Shown here: one piece after another, positions 1-11,993 of the stretch | How positions within the stretch are numbered: position 1 is the first letter of the stretch | How the letters are laid out: each line of letters starts with the position of its first letter | Source: Diphasiastrum complanatum | Lineage: Eukaryota; Streptophyta; Lycopodiopsida; Lycopodiales; Lycopodiaceae | Length of the DNA stretch: 64,000 nucleotides | NCBI GenBank assembly: GCA_029204225.1 | Contig: CM055096.1 | Coordinates: forward strand, 28,409,995-28,473,994 | Direction: 5' to 3' | The notes under the pieces: model-generated | Databases searched by the model: none | The model's input: only the letters and a program-made list of their open reading frames with translations | Told to the model about the DNA's origin: nothing | Position numbers and translations under genes: made by a program

Positions 1-141
1 AGAGAGTAGAAGAAATAGTTGTAACTAGTTTTTGGCATGTTCTTTACTGTATTTTCTAGAAGCAACGATGATCTTTTCCAAGTGCTTATTTCTTGGTGAC
101 CAGGACATTGCCAAAAAAAATGTGTTTGTTTTTTGCATCCA

Positions 142-640
142 TCAGTGGGTAAGAAAAAGTGGGAGGTAGATAGGACTATTAGCCCATGTGGGTTTCTCCA
201 TCTCCATTACTTGCTTCCTAAGGATCTCAATTTCCCTTTTGACATCTGCATATGTTTCACTAAGGGTCCTATACTCACCTTGACACTTCATCCTTGGATG
301 CTTGGCCAAACTAGCCATGAACCAAGAAATGAAATTTCCATTGAGCATGCTTACTAATTCACATTGTCCTTTGAGCTTCTTAACCTATTTCACATAATCC
401 CTAACAGACTCACAACTCTTGATTTGCACACAACCGAGTTGTAAGAAGGGACCTTTTATAAACTTTGAGGTCCTAAACCTTATGTGTGGTGTCCCTAGCC
501 AGCTCTCAAGTTTGATCTTCATCAACAATGGTGGCAGATTTGTGAGAAGATCTAGTGCTACAAGGAGAAGGGCTGTGCTGCAAGAGGAGATTATGAAATC
601 TGCCTCAGATCTCAGGTTGTTGTAGGACAGCAAAGCGTGG
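142..640 (-). mobile_element. Possible LTR-retrotransposon gag remnant
   Basis: Minus-strand frames read like the second half of a retrotransposon gag domain: a SVRDYVK-like stretch, then FISWFMASL, then a SETYADVKREIEIL helix, an order typical of plant gag proteins. A short, similar minus-strand patch recurs near 1722-1800 (compare EKPTWANSPIYLP with DEPTRSIALSTS), so the two pieces may come from one family. No zinc knuckle or LTR is visible. The gypsy pol remnant further right on the same strand is a natural partner but not a proven one. It is broken; identity rests on general resemblance only. Confidence 0.33.
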
Positions 641-2269
641 AGACAACGTTGTCATGAGCACAACATGGAAGTATCATCGGAGGGAAGTTACAGACTGACC
701 TAATCGCTGAGCTGGATCAGACCTACAGTATGTCACTGCCTACAGATCACTGGAACCTAATTGTTGCATGCAGGGTATCTAGTCGTTGTCTACCAGATCT
801 GTTTGCTGATGGTAAAGACCTGACCGTTGCTGGCTAATTGCTAAGCTGGATCATTGCTGACTGATCGCTGGCTGGATTGCTACAATAGCATCAAACCAAT
901 TTAATGCCTTCTGACCGCTACCTGCAGAATTGTTTACTGGGTGACAAATTGTTGAGAATCAGATTTCAAAGTTAGATGGTGTTGTCCACAGGTCGCTGAA
1001 AAGCAGTATGTTTGTAGATAGGTTGCTGAAGAACAGAACATATCGCTGCTTGATTGCCAATCACTGTTGGAAGTAATTGGTACACATGCAAAGAAGCATG
1101 TACATGGAAGCGAGGCTATGTCTTGTAGTAACAAATCACTGAGGTTTAGACCCTTGATGCATGCTGAAGGATGTCTCAGGAGTCGGGACCAGCAATAAGT
1201 CTAGGAGTTGTTTACAATCAAGATGCAAGGTGGAGAAAGGATCCACAAGAGTGATCATATCAGATTAGTCACTATAGTCTGGTTGCTACTGATCAAGAAC
1301 AGTGCATGAGAACATTGACAGATTGTTGAAGCTACATGTAAGTTGGTTCATGCAGCTGCAAGGCAAAGTGGAAGGGTTAACTCAAGGAAAACTACATGAA
1401 ACAAGAGACAGTGAGGGAGACAGCAGGAGAAGGCAATCAGCGATCAAAAGTGTTACATGCCATTGTATATGTTTGTAATAATCATGTTAGATCAACTTTG
1501 CCACTAGATTTGAGTGGCTCTACCTTAGGAAAGCCTCTATGTTTAGCAAACTATTCCAAAAGATCAATGCATTCGCCACCTCCTCTCATAATTGGAATTC
1601 TATCAAGGGTAGCAGTTCAGCAAGACACGTTATTTCTAGAGCTCATAATCTGTCTAATTTATTAGATTGAGGGACTCAAGGCTGATTGACTCTTCATCTA
1701 AACCTTAAATGCATACAAGATAAATGGGAAGTAGATAGTGCTATCGACCTTGTGGGTTCATCCACCTCCTCCAAAGTGAGATTGGTTGTTCGATCATTTT
1801 CACCTATACTAAACCTAAAAATATTAAATAAAAGGCATAACTAGTCTTATGGATAAGGCTTGAGCCCATAACTACAACAAGACCATATGTCCATCTAAAC
1901 ACACTACCAATATAATTGTAAGGTGACATTGGTATGAACTTGCCAAACATATCAAGAACTCTCTAGAATGCATTTTTACCCCCAAATTACAAGTTCTATA
2001 CGTAATCAATGCTTGTTGAAGCTACTTGAATAGGACCCTAAAAATACTAGTTCAATAATGAGGAGCCCTAACATTAACTAATGGGAAAACTACTATGAAC
2101 TATGCTTCGCCTGGTGGGTTAAGAAGACAGCCTATCACCTCATCGATGTGACTAACACCTGGTGTGCAAAGTACAACACACCTCTAGTTATCCAGCAACG
2201 TGAAGTGCTTTTCAAAAGGCCATTAGAAACAAGTTCGTCTTGTCACAAGAGCATGTGATGGCCATGGAC
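641..2269. other. Unassigned sequence, probably decayed retroelement
   Basis: No convincing gene. Between about 680 and 1150 short phrases such as tcgctg and gctggat recur loosely, like a degenerate untranslated leader. Near 1722-1800 there is a second copy of the gag-like patch seen at about 155-205. The ORF at 1396-1665 (+) has no recognisable domain and is probably chance. Confidence 0.4.
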
Positions 2270-4640
2270 GCCTAGCATTTGCATAGACAGCAAAATAACT
2301 GTATGCAGGTCTATGCAAACCCTTATTGTGAAATACTAATGAAAGTACCTATTTGCAGGACTAAGTGGCCTAAAACCATAATTGAACTCAAATGGACTCA
2401 ATCCAGTGGACGCATGTCTCTTATCATTGTACGCGAACTCCAATAGTGGTAAATGCTTTACCCAGTCTGTTTGAGTACTACTAACATATGCCCTAAGCAT
2501 ATCTTCCAAGATCTGGTTCACTCGCTCTATCTGACCATCCGTCTGAAGATGCTCAGAGCTACTCATCCGCAATTGTGTTCCCAGCTTGGCGAACACCTCA
2601 ATCCAGAAATTTCCCGTAAACTTGGGATCCCTGTCAGACACAATGGACTTCGAATGGCCATGCAACCTGACAATATTCTAATAAACAACTCAGCAACTTG
2701 CGGAGCTGTGACCTTCTTGGTCGTTGCGATGAAGTGAGCCATCTTGGAAAATCTGTCTACCACTACCATAACGGAATTTAATCCCACCTTGAGCGCATGT
2801 ATAATCGCATACAGCTCTTGCTCGTGTGTAGGATATCTCTGTTGAGCTGGTGTCAACATTTTACTTTCAAAGGCTACTACCCTCTTGGCTCAACACTGCA
2901 CCTACGGCAATGCCACTTGCATCCACCTCTAGGTCAAACAGTTTCTGGGTATCCACAATTTTGAGGACTGGAGTTGTGGCCATCGACTCCTTCAAGTGCT
3001 CAAACTATGTTGAGCTTCAGCATCCCACCGAACTACGGTGTTGTTTTTACGTAACTGGTCCGTCAAAGGAGCAGCTATCCAGGAATAATTCCTAACAAAC
3101 CGCCGGTAGAACTTACAAAAGCCTAAGAAAGATTGCAATTGGCGTATATCGGCAGGCATCGACCACTTCTTAACCACAGCCACCTTGGCTGGGTCAACCG
3201 AAATACCCTCAGTTGTCACTACCTGACCCAAATACTCGACACGAGTCTTACACACTAAGCATTGGCATACAAGACAGAAGGTTGTAACTTGCCCAATACG
3301 GTCTTGAGATGAATCTCATGCTCCTCGACCGCTTTACTAAAAACCAATATATCGTCAATAAAATTGACGACAAACTTACCCATATAGTCTCGCAAGACAT
3401 TGTTCATGAGCATCATGAACGTGGCTGGTGCATTGGTTAACCCAAATGGCCTAACCATAAACTCATAATGACCAAAACGGGTTCGAAAGGCCGTCTTCTG
3501 GACGTCTTCATCTCGAATCCGTATTTGATGGTATCCACTTTTGAGATCTATCTTACTGAAAATGGTTGCACCTTGCACGCATCCAGTAGATCATCAATTA
3601 TGGGCATCGGATACATGCTTTACAGTGATCTTATTCAATCCTCTGTAATCTACACACATCCCAAAACTACCATCCTTTTTCTTAACAAGTAAAATAGGCA
3701 AAGGGTGAATAACTAGGACGGATGTACCCTAGCTTGAGATACTCCTCCAACATATTTCTGACTTCCTCTTCCTCTTTTAGGCTCATCCTATAAGGAGGCC
3801 TACATACCGGACTTCCCCTTGGAATGAGCTCAATACGATGATCAACGTTCCGTCTAGGCGGCAATCCCTCTGGCATATTACTAATTAGCACGTGTTTAAA
3901 CTGAGTGCGGATGGACTTCTCCAACTCACTTGCTGGGTCACATTTGGCTGTAATGAAAATGCATGTGCACTAGGGGATGCGAAAGTAAATGAAGCTTCTT
4001 GTGGTTTATTAGTGAGTGTGCTTTTCTAATTATTACCAAAATAAGAATCAAAACTGGAATCAACATTCACATAACACAACCACAAATACAGAATCTCCAT
4101 TCTCTTTATTTGCATACAGGTAACAAGAGGACCCTCAACAGATGGTCTCTCCCCCTTTAAGACATGAGACATACCCTCATGCCCGAACTTATACACATGT
4201 GACTTAAAATCTATAGCGGGCTGCTTACTTGCATGCCACCGCTTACCAAGTACAATATCAAACTTAGCTACTTTAGCAATTTCAAAGTCTAACTTCTTAG
4301 TATACGTCTGAATAGACAAAGACGCCCAAGAGACTCTTTCATCCCAAACCTCTGTTCCCTTACCACCTGCATCTCAACAGTATACCGGTAATCAGATGGA
4401 ACAGTAGCTAAGCGAAACTTCCCCACCACACGAGAATTGATAATGTTATGCGAGGAACCGGTGTCAAACAAGACGAGCACGTCATGACCTTCCAACTTTT
4501 CCCTCATGCGTATCAGTTCGCTATCTGGAAACTGATAAGCTTCACGCGCCTTGGTGGACAAAAAACAAACCGGTATGTGACCTGCTTGGTCACCTCGACC
4601 ACTAGCCGGCTAGCATCTCGTCACTGACGGCTAGGATCCC
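2270..4640 (-). mobile_element. Ty3/gypsy pol remnant (protease to integrase)
   Basis: Reading leftward on the minus strand the parts come in gypsy order: retropepsin (about 4560-4190, with LVLFDTGSSHNIINS and DIVLGKRWHA); the start of reverse transcriptase (about 3924-3690, PEGLPPRRNVDHRIELIP); the RT palm (about 3578-3255, [16 protein letters not shown] and [11 protein letters not shown]); the RT connection (about 3255-2990, QSFLGFCKFYRRFVRNYS); a trace of RNase H; and the integrase core (about 2790-2340, VVVDRFSKMAHFI, SIVSDRDPKFTGNFW, LQTDGQIERVNQIL). No LTRs were found at its ends. The copy is clearly broken, with many breaks and some shortening, so it is old. Family: Ty3/gypsy, probably the chromovirus side judging from the RT. 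Confidence 0.9.
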
Positions 4641-5039
4641 GATGGTCAAAACACACCACATCTCTGACAGCTTGTCAGGCGGCCACACCGGATCACTACT
4701 TGTGACGCACCGGTCCCGACTTGGGACAAATGTCCTCGTCGGTCACCGACCCTTACCAATACTAGGCCCCAGGCCCTCTGGTAAACGGCTGTGCCGAGGT
4801 CATGATAAAGCCATAACTGGGCTCTAACAATTGTCCTAGGAGGTCTAGCAAGAAAAAGATTTAGTAGATGCAAATGCAACATGAGGACAAAGGCACCTTC
4901 TTGGCTCAAGAGTGTGAGTGAGGATGACATGGAGGTGACTTACAAAGGCTAATGTCAGGATATCAATATTTGAATATAGAATTGATAAGGATGCAAGGCC
5001 ATTAGGCAACTTCCTCTTGCTTGTCAACCCACGAAATAA
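4641..5039. other. Unassigned sequence between gypsy fragments
   Basis: GC-richer than its surroundings around 4600-4830. It could be the gag or spacer part of the neighbouring gypsy remnant, but I recognise no motif. ORFs on either strand here lack known domains. Confidence 0.35.
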
Positions 5040-5340
5040 ACACCCATACTTGAATTTCTATCATGATTCTCAAAATCTATAGTTGGCCGCCTAGCCACAT
5101 GCCAAGTAATCTCAAAATCAAGACCCTCAATATATGTCTGAATTGTAGGGGGCAAATTACACTATCTTTTGGTCCCAAACTTCAAAACACCTTCCATTTA
5201 GCATTTCCATAGTATATTGATACTTTGAGGGAACAATGAGTAGCTTTAGTCACTTAATCAATTGAGAACTAATGATATTATGGGACAAATCAATGTCAAA
5301 AAGTGCAACTACCTCTTGACCTGCAAGTTTGGCTCTCATT
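5040..5340 (-). mobile_element. Ty3/gypsy protease fragment
   Basis: The minus strand carries a second retropepsin-like piece (KLAGQEVVALFD, then SHNIISSQL, then VPSKYQYTMEML) resembling the one near 4.3-4.5 kb. It sits head to head with the plus-strand integrase piece that follows, so the older gypsy material here is rearranged. Broken fossil fragment. Confidence 0.7.
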
Positions 5341-5495
5341 TCTACTTTGCAAATAAAGACAAAATTTAATTTTATGATGGTAGCTCCAGACTGGTTGACT
5401 AAAATGGCTCATTTCATCCCAACTACTAAGAAGGTTACAATTCCGCAAGTGGTCAAGTTATTTCTTCTTAATGTCACGAGATTGCATAGACTACC
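5341..5495 (+). mobile_element. Older gypsy: integrase piece left of the nested element
   Basis: Integrase core on the plus strand (VAPDWLTKMAHFIPTTKKVTIPQ), ending exactly at the 5-bp target duplication of the element inserted at 5496. The neighbouring part of the same integrase resumes on the far side of that insertion, at 12354. This piece is therefore older than the nested element. Broken. Confidence 0.85.
5491..5495. repeat. Target-site duplication (left), ctacc
   Basis: The five bases directly before the TG of the left LTR match the five directly after the CA of the right LTR (12349-12353). Five-base duplications are usual for Ty3/gypsy integration. Confidence 0.93.
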
Positions 5496-5853
5496 TGTAA
5501 TAAGTCCTAACATCACAGTAGGGCAAACACTAACTGATCCACCCAACCTTGCCTACTCCCTGATATAGAGTAAGCCCCTCCTAGCCCAGTGTGAGAACTG
5601 ATAGCATGCATACTGCCAAGTGTCAGCCACGTGGCACTGACGTGGCCGACTGCACGTCGGGACCCAACGTAGGGCCCTATCCTGTTGACAGGGTCCCTAG
5701 ACTGTGTTAGGCCCGCCATAGCTATGGACCGTGCTGGGGCACACTACTCACAATGTCATGCCCTGTTGGTCGTGTACGCTAGACACGACCCTGACTCTGG
5801 TATCTGACCTCCTGTGTTCTCTAGGGTTCGGCACTGGTCACGTGCTCGTAACA
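5496..5853 (-). repeat. 3' LTR of the nested gypsy
   Basis: Starts TGTAATAAGTCC and ends GCTCGTAACA on the plus strand. It nearly matches 11994-12348. It carries GCCACGTGGC and CTGACGTGGCC, ACGT-core boxes of the kind bound by plant bZIP/bHLH factors; both are also present in the other LTR. Confidence 0.95.
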
Positions 5854-5869
5854 CTCCCTCCCCCTTAAG
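5854..5869 (-). other. Polypurine tract of the nested gypsy
   Basis: On the minus strand a run of the form cttaagggggagggag lies directly against the 3' LTR, the expected place and composition for the plus-strand priming tract. Confidence 0.88.
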
Positions 5870-7079
5870 AACCGTCTTGGTCCTCTAAGACAAAGTCTGG
5901 AAAAATCTTGCGAAGGACGCTGCCTCTTTCCCAAGTGGCATTCTCAACAGGCTGATCATCCCACTTGACCAGGTATTCTTTGTATAGAGTATGACGAGTC
6001 TGCGTCTCTCTACTATCAAGAATCTCCTCTGGCTCATGTGGAGGTTGCTGAGAATACAATGGAAGAACTAGAACATTGTCCGCTTTTCGTAATTGACTTA
6101 CATGAAAGACTAGAAAAACCTTACTACTGTGTGGGAGTTCTAGTTCATAGGTGACCTCGCCTAGTCTCCTACTGATGGTAAAGGGACCACAATACCTAGG
6201 AGACAACTTAGCACACACTCCATTTGAGGGTTTTAGAGTCAACTGGGACTCTCAAGTAGACTTTCTCACCAGCGGAGAACTGCACATCCCGTCTATGTGG
6301 ATCTACATAATGCCTGGCTAGATCCTGGGACTGCCTAATGCTACGCTTAGCATGTTCTATCATCTGGTTTAGGTCTTCTAAAAAGTTTCCGGCTGCTTCA
6401 ACTTTTTCTTGTTTAAACCCTACAGTTGTGGGTGAGCGTGGCTGAAAACCATACATCAACATAAATGGGCTGTACTGTTATAAGCAAACTCTAATATTGA
6501 GAGATACTCCTTCCAATTAGTCTGCTTCCTTCTTACGTATGCACAAAGCATATCCTCCAGCACCTAATTTACCCTCTCTGTTTGACCGTCCGTCTGTGGA
6601 TGGTCTGGTACTCATATTAAGTTTAGTATGGAGATGATGGAATACTACCCTCCAAAAATTTCCATTAAACTTATTGTCCCGGTCGCTGACTATGCCGGAC
6701 AATTTAAATAGCCCGTCTACAAACAACCTCGCTAACTCTGGAGCTCTAACGGTTGTTTTGGTCGGAATAAAATGAGCCATTTTGGTCAGACGGTCAACTG
6801 TGACCCATATAGCATCATTACCCCTTTGGGTTTTAGGCAGGCCTACTATAAAATCCATGGAGATACTCTCCCATTTACCAGCTGGTATATCTAAGGGCTG
6901 TAACAACCCTCCTGCCTTTAAACGCTCTGCTTTATTTACTTGACATTTCTGGCAACTGGTTACATATTGTTGGACGTCCTTTTTCATACTGGGCCAAAAA
7001 AATTGCCTACAAAGAAGCTCATAGGTCTTCTGTATGCCTGGGTGCCCCGCACTAGGATTGTCATGACACTCATATAGGA
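5865..7079 (-). mobile_element. Nested gypsy: integrase with C-terminal chromodomain
   Basis: The N-terminal zinc-binding part (YECHDNPSAGHPGIQKT, CQKCQVNKAERLKAGG), the catalytic core (ISMDFIVGLPKTQRGND, VTVDRLTKMAHFIP, SGIVSDRDNKFNGNFW) and the C-terminal beta domain (KLSPRYCGPFTISRRLGEV, VFHVSQLRKA) are followed by a chromodomain (YKEYLVKWDDQPVENATWE). In known families such chromodomains steer integration toward marked chromatin; this places the element among the chromoviruses. Fossil, broken. Confidence 0.92.
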
Positions 7080-7084
7080 CCTGC

Positions 7085-7727
7085 TGTGAAAGATTCAACT
7101 AGTTTCATCACAATATTTTCATATTTGGCATATTGAGGCCAAAACTTGTTTTAGACTTAGAGGCTGACTTTTCAAAGTTCATTAGTCTAAATTTCATTTG
7201 AATAAACACTTTTTGAAAGTGTGGGAAAGATAGAATGCGAGTTTGAGTAGATTCAATTTGAATAAGTTGGGTACATTGAATCTAGACCCAAAATTGGTAG
7301 GGTTAGCATTTTGGTGGGAAAGCCAAGTGGCCAAATAGGGATTGGACCTGCTATAAAAGGATGTAACTCGTGGAGAGAGTCATCTTCTCTCTTCTCTATC
7401 TCATTTCATGCTTATACATGGTTCTCTTGGGTTCTACTATCCATTGGTGCACTATCTTGGTGATTCCTTGCAATTCTATGTGTAGAATGATCTATATTTG
7501 CTATTTTTGGATCCACACGTGTGAAATACAGTAGCTTGCTGGTTTTGTACGGACAGCAACAATACATAATCATTTCATTCAAGTTTGATCAAGTTCTATT
7601 AGTGTTTGCATCTCAAATTGTGTGTAGATGCTGATTTTTCTACATTGGTGAAATTGGTAGTGTATTTCTCTTTCTGACCAAAGATCATTCAAGTAGATTG
7701 GATCTTAAGGATCTGAAATCTTTCACA
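7085..7727 (+). repeat. Solo LTR (copia type) inside the nested gypsy
   Basis: A 643-bp insertion begins TGTGAAAGATT and ends AATCTTTCACA, an 11-bp perfect inverted terminal repeat, and is flanked by CCTGC on both sides (7080-7084 and 7728-7732). It has a TATA-like box (gctataaaagg, about 7350) and a CACACGTGTGAAA palindrome also present in the copia LTRs near 38.1 and 47.7 kb, so it is probably a related copia lineage. No internal region remains, as expected after LTR-LTR recombination. It splits the RNase H/integrase junction of its host element and is the youngest of the three nested layers. Confidence 0.9.
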
Positions 7728-7732
7728 CCTGC

Positions 7733-9433
7733 TGCCTATAATCCTCTGAATTGGGGACACATACTCTATCTCTATAGAACAAGTACTCATCCTGAATGGA
7801 ATACTGCTTCCATTTGAATCCTTGAGTCAACTGACCCTCAACCCCTGGGGTTTGCTTGGGTAATACAGGCTCAGACTTCAACGTCATCCGACGTATACTC
7901 GAACTCATCATCATTCTCAACGGAAGCTGCCGTATTCGTGGATGAACAGGTACCAGCCCCGAGAACTGGTTTTGGAGTCTGTAACTGTTAGCTCTAGACT
8001 GAGTTCCAGTAAAGAAGAATGCATCACGCTGGCACTTCCCTCTCAAGGACTCGAGTAACTCATAACGAATCTGAGTAAAACTCAGCTCGTTTATCATAGG
8101 CATTCTGCTAAGGGCATCTGCTACTGTATTGAATTTCCCCCATCTATATCTGATAGACATATCAAACTCTTGCATCAACTCTGCCCAACGAGCTTTCCAA
8201 CCTCTGAGCTCAGGTTGATTGCAAAGGTATCTGAGACTTTCATGGTCTGTCAGGACCTCAAAGTTGGCACCATACAAATAATGCCTCCAAGTCTTAAGGG
8301 CATGAACTATAGAAAAGAGTTCCTTTTCAAAGGCACTGTACCTAGTCTGAGCTGGCTCAAGTTTTTTACTCTCGAACGCAACTGGTCGTCCACCTTGAGT
8401 TAGTACAGCACCAACTGCAAAGTCGCTAGCATCTGTTTCGACCACAAATGGCTGATTGGGGTCGACGACTTTTATAATTGGTGTTGTAGCTAAGGCTGTT
8501 TTGAGAGCATCAAAGCTCTCCTGCTGTGTGGACTCCCAAATGAACTCCTTTCCCTTCCCCTTAAGGAGATTTGTCAAGGGAACTGCTATATGAGCATATT
8601 CTTTGACAAATCGTCTGTAATATCCCGCCAAACCAAGAAAGATCTGAAGCTCTAAAATACTCTAAGGTCTCAGCCAACTGAGTATGGCTTTAACCTTACT
8701 GGGGTCCATTTTAATCTCATCTGCCGAGATAATGTGACCCAAATAGGCTACTTCTTCAACGAAGATTTCACACTTGGATTCTTTAGCATAAAGCTTATGC
8801 TTTCTAAGCAGTCGAAACACCTTTCTGAGGTGTTTTAGATGCTCCTTCCTCATTTTGCTATAGACGAGGATGTCATCTAAAAATACGACCACAAACTTAC
8901 CCAAGTATGGTCTAAGGACACTGTTCATCAAGGTCATAAAGGTAGCTTTAGTGAGCCCAAATGGCATGACTTTAAACTCATAATGACCATGACGAGTCCT
9001 AAAAGTTGTTTTCGAGACATCTTCCGACTTTATACGGACTTGATGATATCCCGATCTGAGGTCTATTTTACTGAAAAACTTAGCCCCGTCGAGGCGATCA
9101 AACAAACTCGTCTGCCCGAGGCATAGGGTATTTATTCTTAATTGTGACGTTATTGAGGGCTCCGTAATCTACGCAAAGACGCATAGACCCCTCTTTCTTT
9201 TTCACCAAAAGGACTGGTGAGGCCCATGGTGAACTACTGGTCTGAATTTGGCCTTTCCCGAGATAATCTGTTAACTGCCTAGCTATTTCTTCATCCTCTG
9301 TTCGGCTGACCCGATACAGAGGTTTAGAAATAGGTGTTGTACCTGGTACTAGGTTTATTACATGATCTACCTCTCTGCTAGGTGGCAAACCATGTGGCAA
9401 ATTTTCAGGAAAAACATCTTTAAATTTAGACAA
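7733..9433 (-). mobile_element. Nested gypsy: reverse transcriptase and RNase H
   Basis: The RT begins with [20 protein letters not shown] and continues through [40 protein letters not shown] and the catalytic [12 protein letters not shown]. The connection (MAGYYRRFVKEYAHIAVPL) leads into RNase H (PFVVETDASDFAVGAVL, EKELFSIVHALKTWRHYL, VLTDHESLRYL). All are standard Ty3/gypsy signatures. Fossil, broken; treated as part of the element at 5496-12348. Confidence 0.93.
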
Positions 9434-9441
9434 TAAAGTTT

Positions 9442-10164
9442 CTAATTTACTGATTTTCTGTTGTAAAAAACTGGAAATAGAAACTTCAGGAATAAACTGA
9501 AAGTCACATAAGAATACCTGATGGTCGTCGTCTCCGATAGCTGACAGAGCTCTGAACTGCAGACCATAGGACTGTTGGGAACATCATGCTCCCCATGCAA
9601 CTGAATATCTCGGCCTTTATGCTGAAAGCTGAGGGTGTTCTCCTGATAGTTTCTGTGGAGGGAAGGTCCTAAACTGTAGAGCCAATCTCTCCCGAGAACA
9701 ATATCTGTGCGATCCAGGTGCATTATCTGAAAGTTTATTTCATCTTGGTACCCCTGAATACCAAGATTTAAGTTACTTACCATGGTTTCCCAAATTTTTT
9801 TATCTTCACCCTTAGCTAATGAAACTATGTACCTATGCTGACTAGGTACTTCTGGAAGTTTAAGTTTATAGGTTGCCCCATCATCAACCATAACTCTAAC
9901 TGACTGGTTACCAACTTTCCCATGCATACGTACTAGGTCATGTGGCCCAAAACTGAAGGGTCTCATTAGCATTGTGGAGGTTAGCTGGCAACAGTGTTCA
10001 TGATCTTCATGAAACACTTTGATCTCGGAAGTTGCCGAGTCACTAGGGAAACTTACGGTCTGAACAAGATGAAGTTGTTTTTTATCCTTTTTATCTTTCT
10101 TAGTGAAAGGCCCCTTGGGACACTGTCTGACTGTGTGTCCCTTGCCCATGCACACAAAGCACAA
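9442..10164 (-). mobile_element. Nested gypsy: zinc knuckle and aspartic protease
   Basis: A CCHC knuckle (CFVCMGKGHTVRQC) is followed after about 100 residues by a retropepsin-like region (VRVMVDDGATYKLKL, then TDIVLGRDWLYSLGP). Order and spacing fit the gag-pol junction of the element. Fossil. Confidence 0.85.
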
Positions 10165-10269
10165 ACGTTCTTGTTTGGTTTTCTCAAAATCTTCTGGTTT
10201 TAAGGGCTGTATGAGCGATGGGCGTTTCTGAGGAGCTTCCCCTTTAATTTTATCTTCTTTCTTTCTTTT

Positions 10270-11055
10270 TTAAAAAAAAAAATTTAATTGAAAGTCTTTT
10301 TGAGGAGGCTGCTCCAAAAGGGGTTGTTGTCTCGCTCTCTTCGTACCCATTGAATCATCATAGATTTGAGCATATCTAAGAGCTTGCTCTAAGGTAGTAA
10401 GCGAGTTTCTCTGAACCTCTACTTTATATTCATCCTTGAGGCCACGGACAAATCCCCTGATTTTCTGATAATCATCCATACTTTTAATTTTTAAAATTGC
10501 TTCTCGATACTGCGAGATATATTGGATTAGGGACTTGTCCATTACTGTTTTCTCCCAAGCTTCCCAGGCTCTATCAAGTTCATTTTCCGGTAGGAATTCT
10601 CTTAGGAAGGCTTCTTCAAAGGCCTTCCATGACCGGGGAGTCTGCCCAGTCTCCTGGAGATTTAACCACCACTTATGGGCCATGGGCCATAGGGAAAGAC
10701 TGGCCTCAATAGCTTGCAAATGGTCAAGGGTCCGTTTAAGAGCATGAATGTTCATCCATTTGCTGAGGAAGGTTTGTAGAATGTCTGCATTTCTATCCTT
10801 CTCTTCCCTAATAAAAGTAGGAGGTTTTAAGTCTTTAAAGACACTGGGGTGAGACCGCATAGGGTCACTCGAGACTGATGGAAGTGGAGAAGGAGACAAC
10901 TGAGAAGTGGAGGGAAGGCTTCCTTTCGCAGAACTCAAAATCAAGCCTTTGAGTTCAGCGAACGAGTCGTCCACACTGGACTTGAAATTGGCTAATGCCA
11001 ACTTCGGTTCATCCACCTCTGTTACCAAATGGAGAAACTGCTCCTTGGTAACCAA
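10270..11055 (-). mobile_element. Nested gypsy: gag
   Basis: A 261-residue gag-type region with a retrotransposon gag core (LWPMAHKWWLNLQETGQTPR, then SWKAFEEAFLREFLPENE, then IQYISQYREAILKIKSM) and a basic, proline/serine-rich N-terminal third. It lies directly upstream of the knuckle-protease part. Fossil. Confidence 0.85.
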
Positions 11056-11979
11056 TTCGTCGAGTTCTTCGGTGAAGTGTTCTTGTCTTCAACTTCCATT
11101 GGTTCTTTCCCTTTAATGAACCTCAGGGATTCCGTTTCTAATTCATCAATGCCTCTTGTCAGGGGTTGATCGTAATCCCAGAGAAGTGGTCATTTTCAGA
11201 GATAGAAAAAGATTGCCTAACGTTTCCTTTAAAAAAAAGTCAAAAAGACTAATTTATAACTGTACAAAGAGGGAAAGAAGACTTAGCTGTTTCTGAGGCC
11301 TGTACTTCCTCCCAAGAAAATACGAAGAGGAACCCTCTCAGCTCTTCCACAACGAATCTCAGATCTGTTGTCTCGGAAAAATTCAAGTTTGAAGCCCAAA
11401 TAGTGTTTCAAATTTCCGGAATATTAGAGGAAATTGCTCGCTAACCTTCTAGCAGACCTGTAGTTCTGAAAAATTAAGTAGAAAGCCGAAAAAGATAATT
11501 CTGGATTTTCAATGGCACCCTGCTCGCTGGACAGTCTGAGGCTCTACTGCTCAGAATTTTCTGATTTGAGGCCCAAACCTTTTTCCAAAATCCAGATTTC
11601 GAAAGGTACTAGCAGCGCTGAACCTGCTCCTCCCTTTTTGACTTGAAATTGGCTCAGACCCGCAAAGATTTCACTGGGAAAACAGAGGTAGGTCGCTGAT
11701 TCTACAGCGATGGATATGCTCGCTACTACCTACTCTAATTCCGCTCTGAAATCCGAAAATAGATCTCTGAAATCAGAGATGGACAACTGCCTTTCCAGCG
11801 ATTTACCTGTACAAGGAATTGTACTTCCTACTACTGTAAATTCCCGGCGAAATTCAAAGGTTTGAAAGCTGTTCCTACAGCGATTCTCCTCCTCTATGCT
11901 TTTCTGAGAATCTGAGAAATATTTCCTATCTTCTGATAGCTTTCTCTACTGCTGCTACTTAGCTCTTAAAGATGGAGAT
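11056..11979 (-). mobile_element. Nested gypsy: 5' untranslated leader
   Basis: About 0.9 kb between the primer site and gag, without domains. The short ORFs on either strand look like chance. A leader of this size is normal for plant gypsy elements. Confidence 0.7.
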
Positions 11980-11992
11980 GGCTCTGATACCA
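11980..11992 (-). other. Primer-binding site, initiator tRNA-Met type
   Basis: The minus strand reads TGGTATCAGAGCC one base inside the 5' LTR, the classic plant retroelement primer site. Confidence 0.93.
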
Positions 11993-11993
11993 G

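Noticed and set aside
10497-11116. Plus-strand ORFs opposite the gypsy gag
   Set aside because: Antisense shadows of the gag reading frame.
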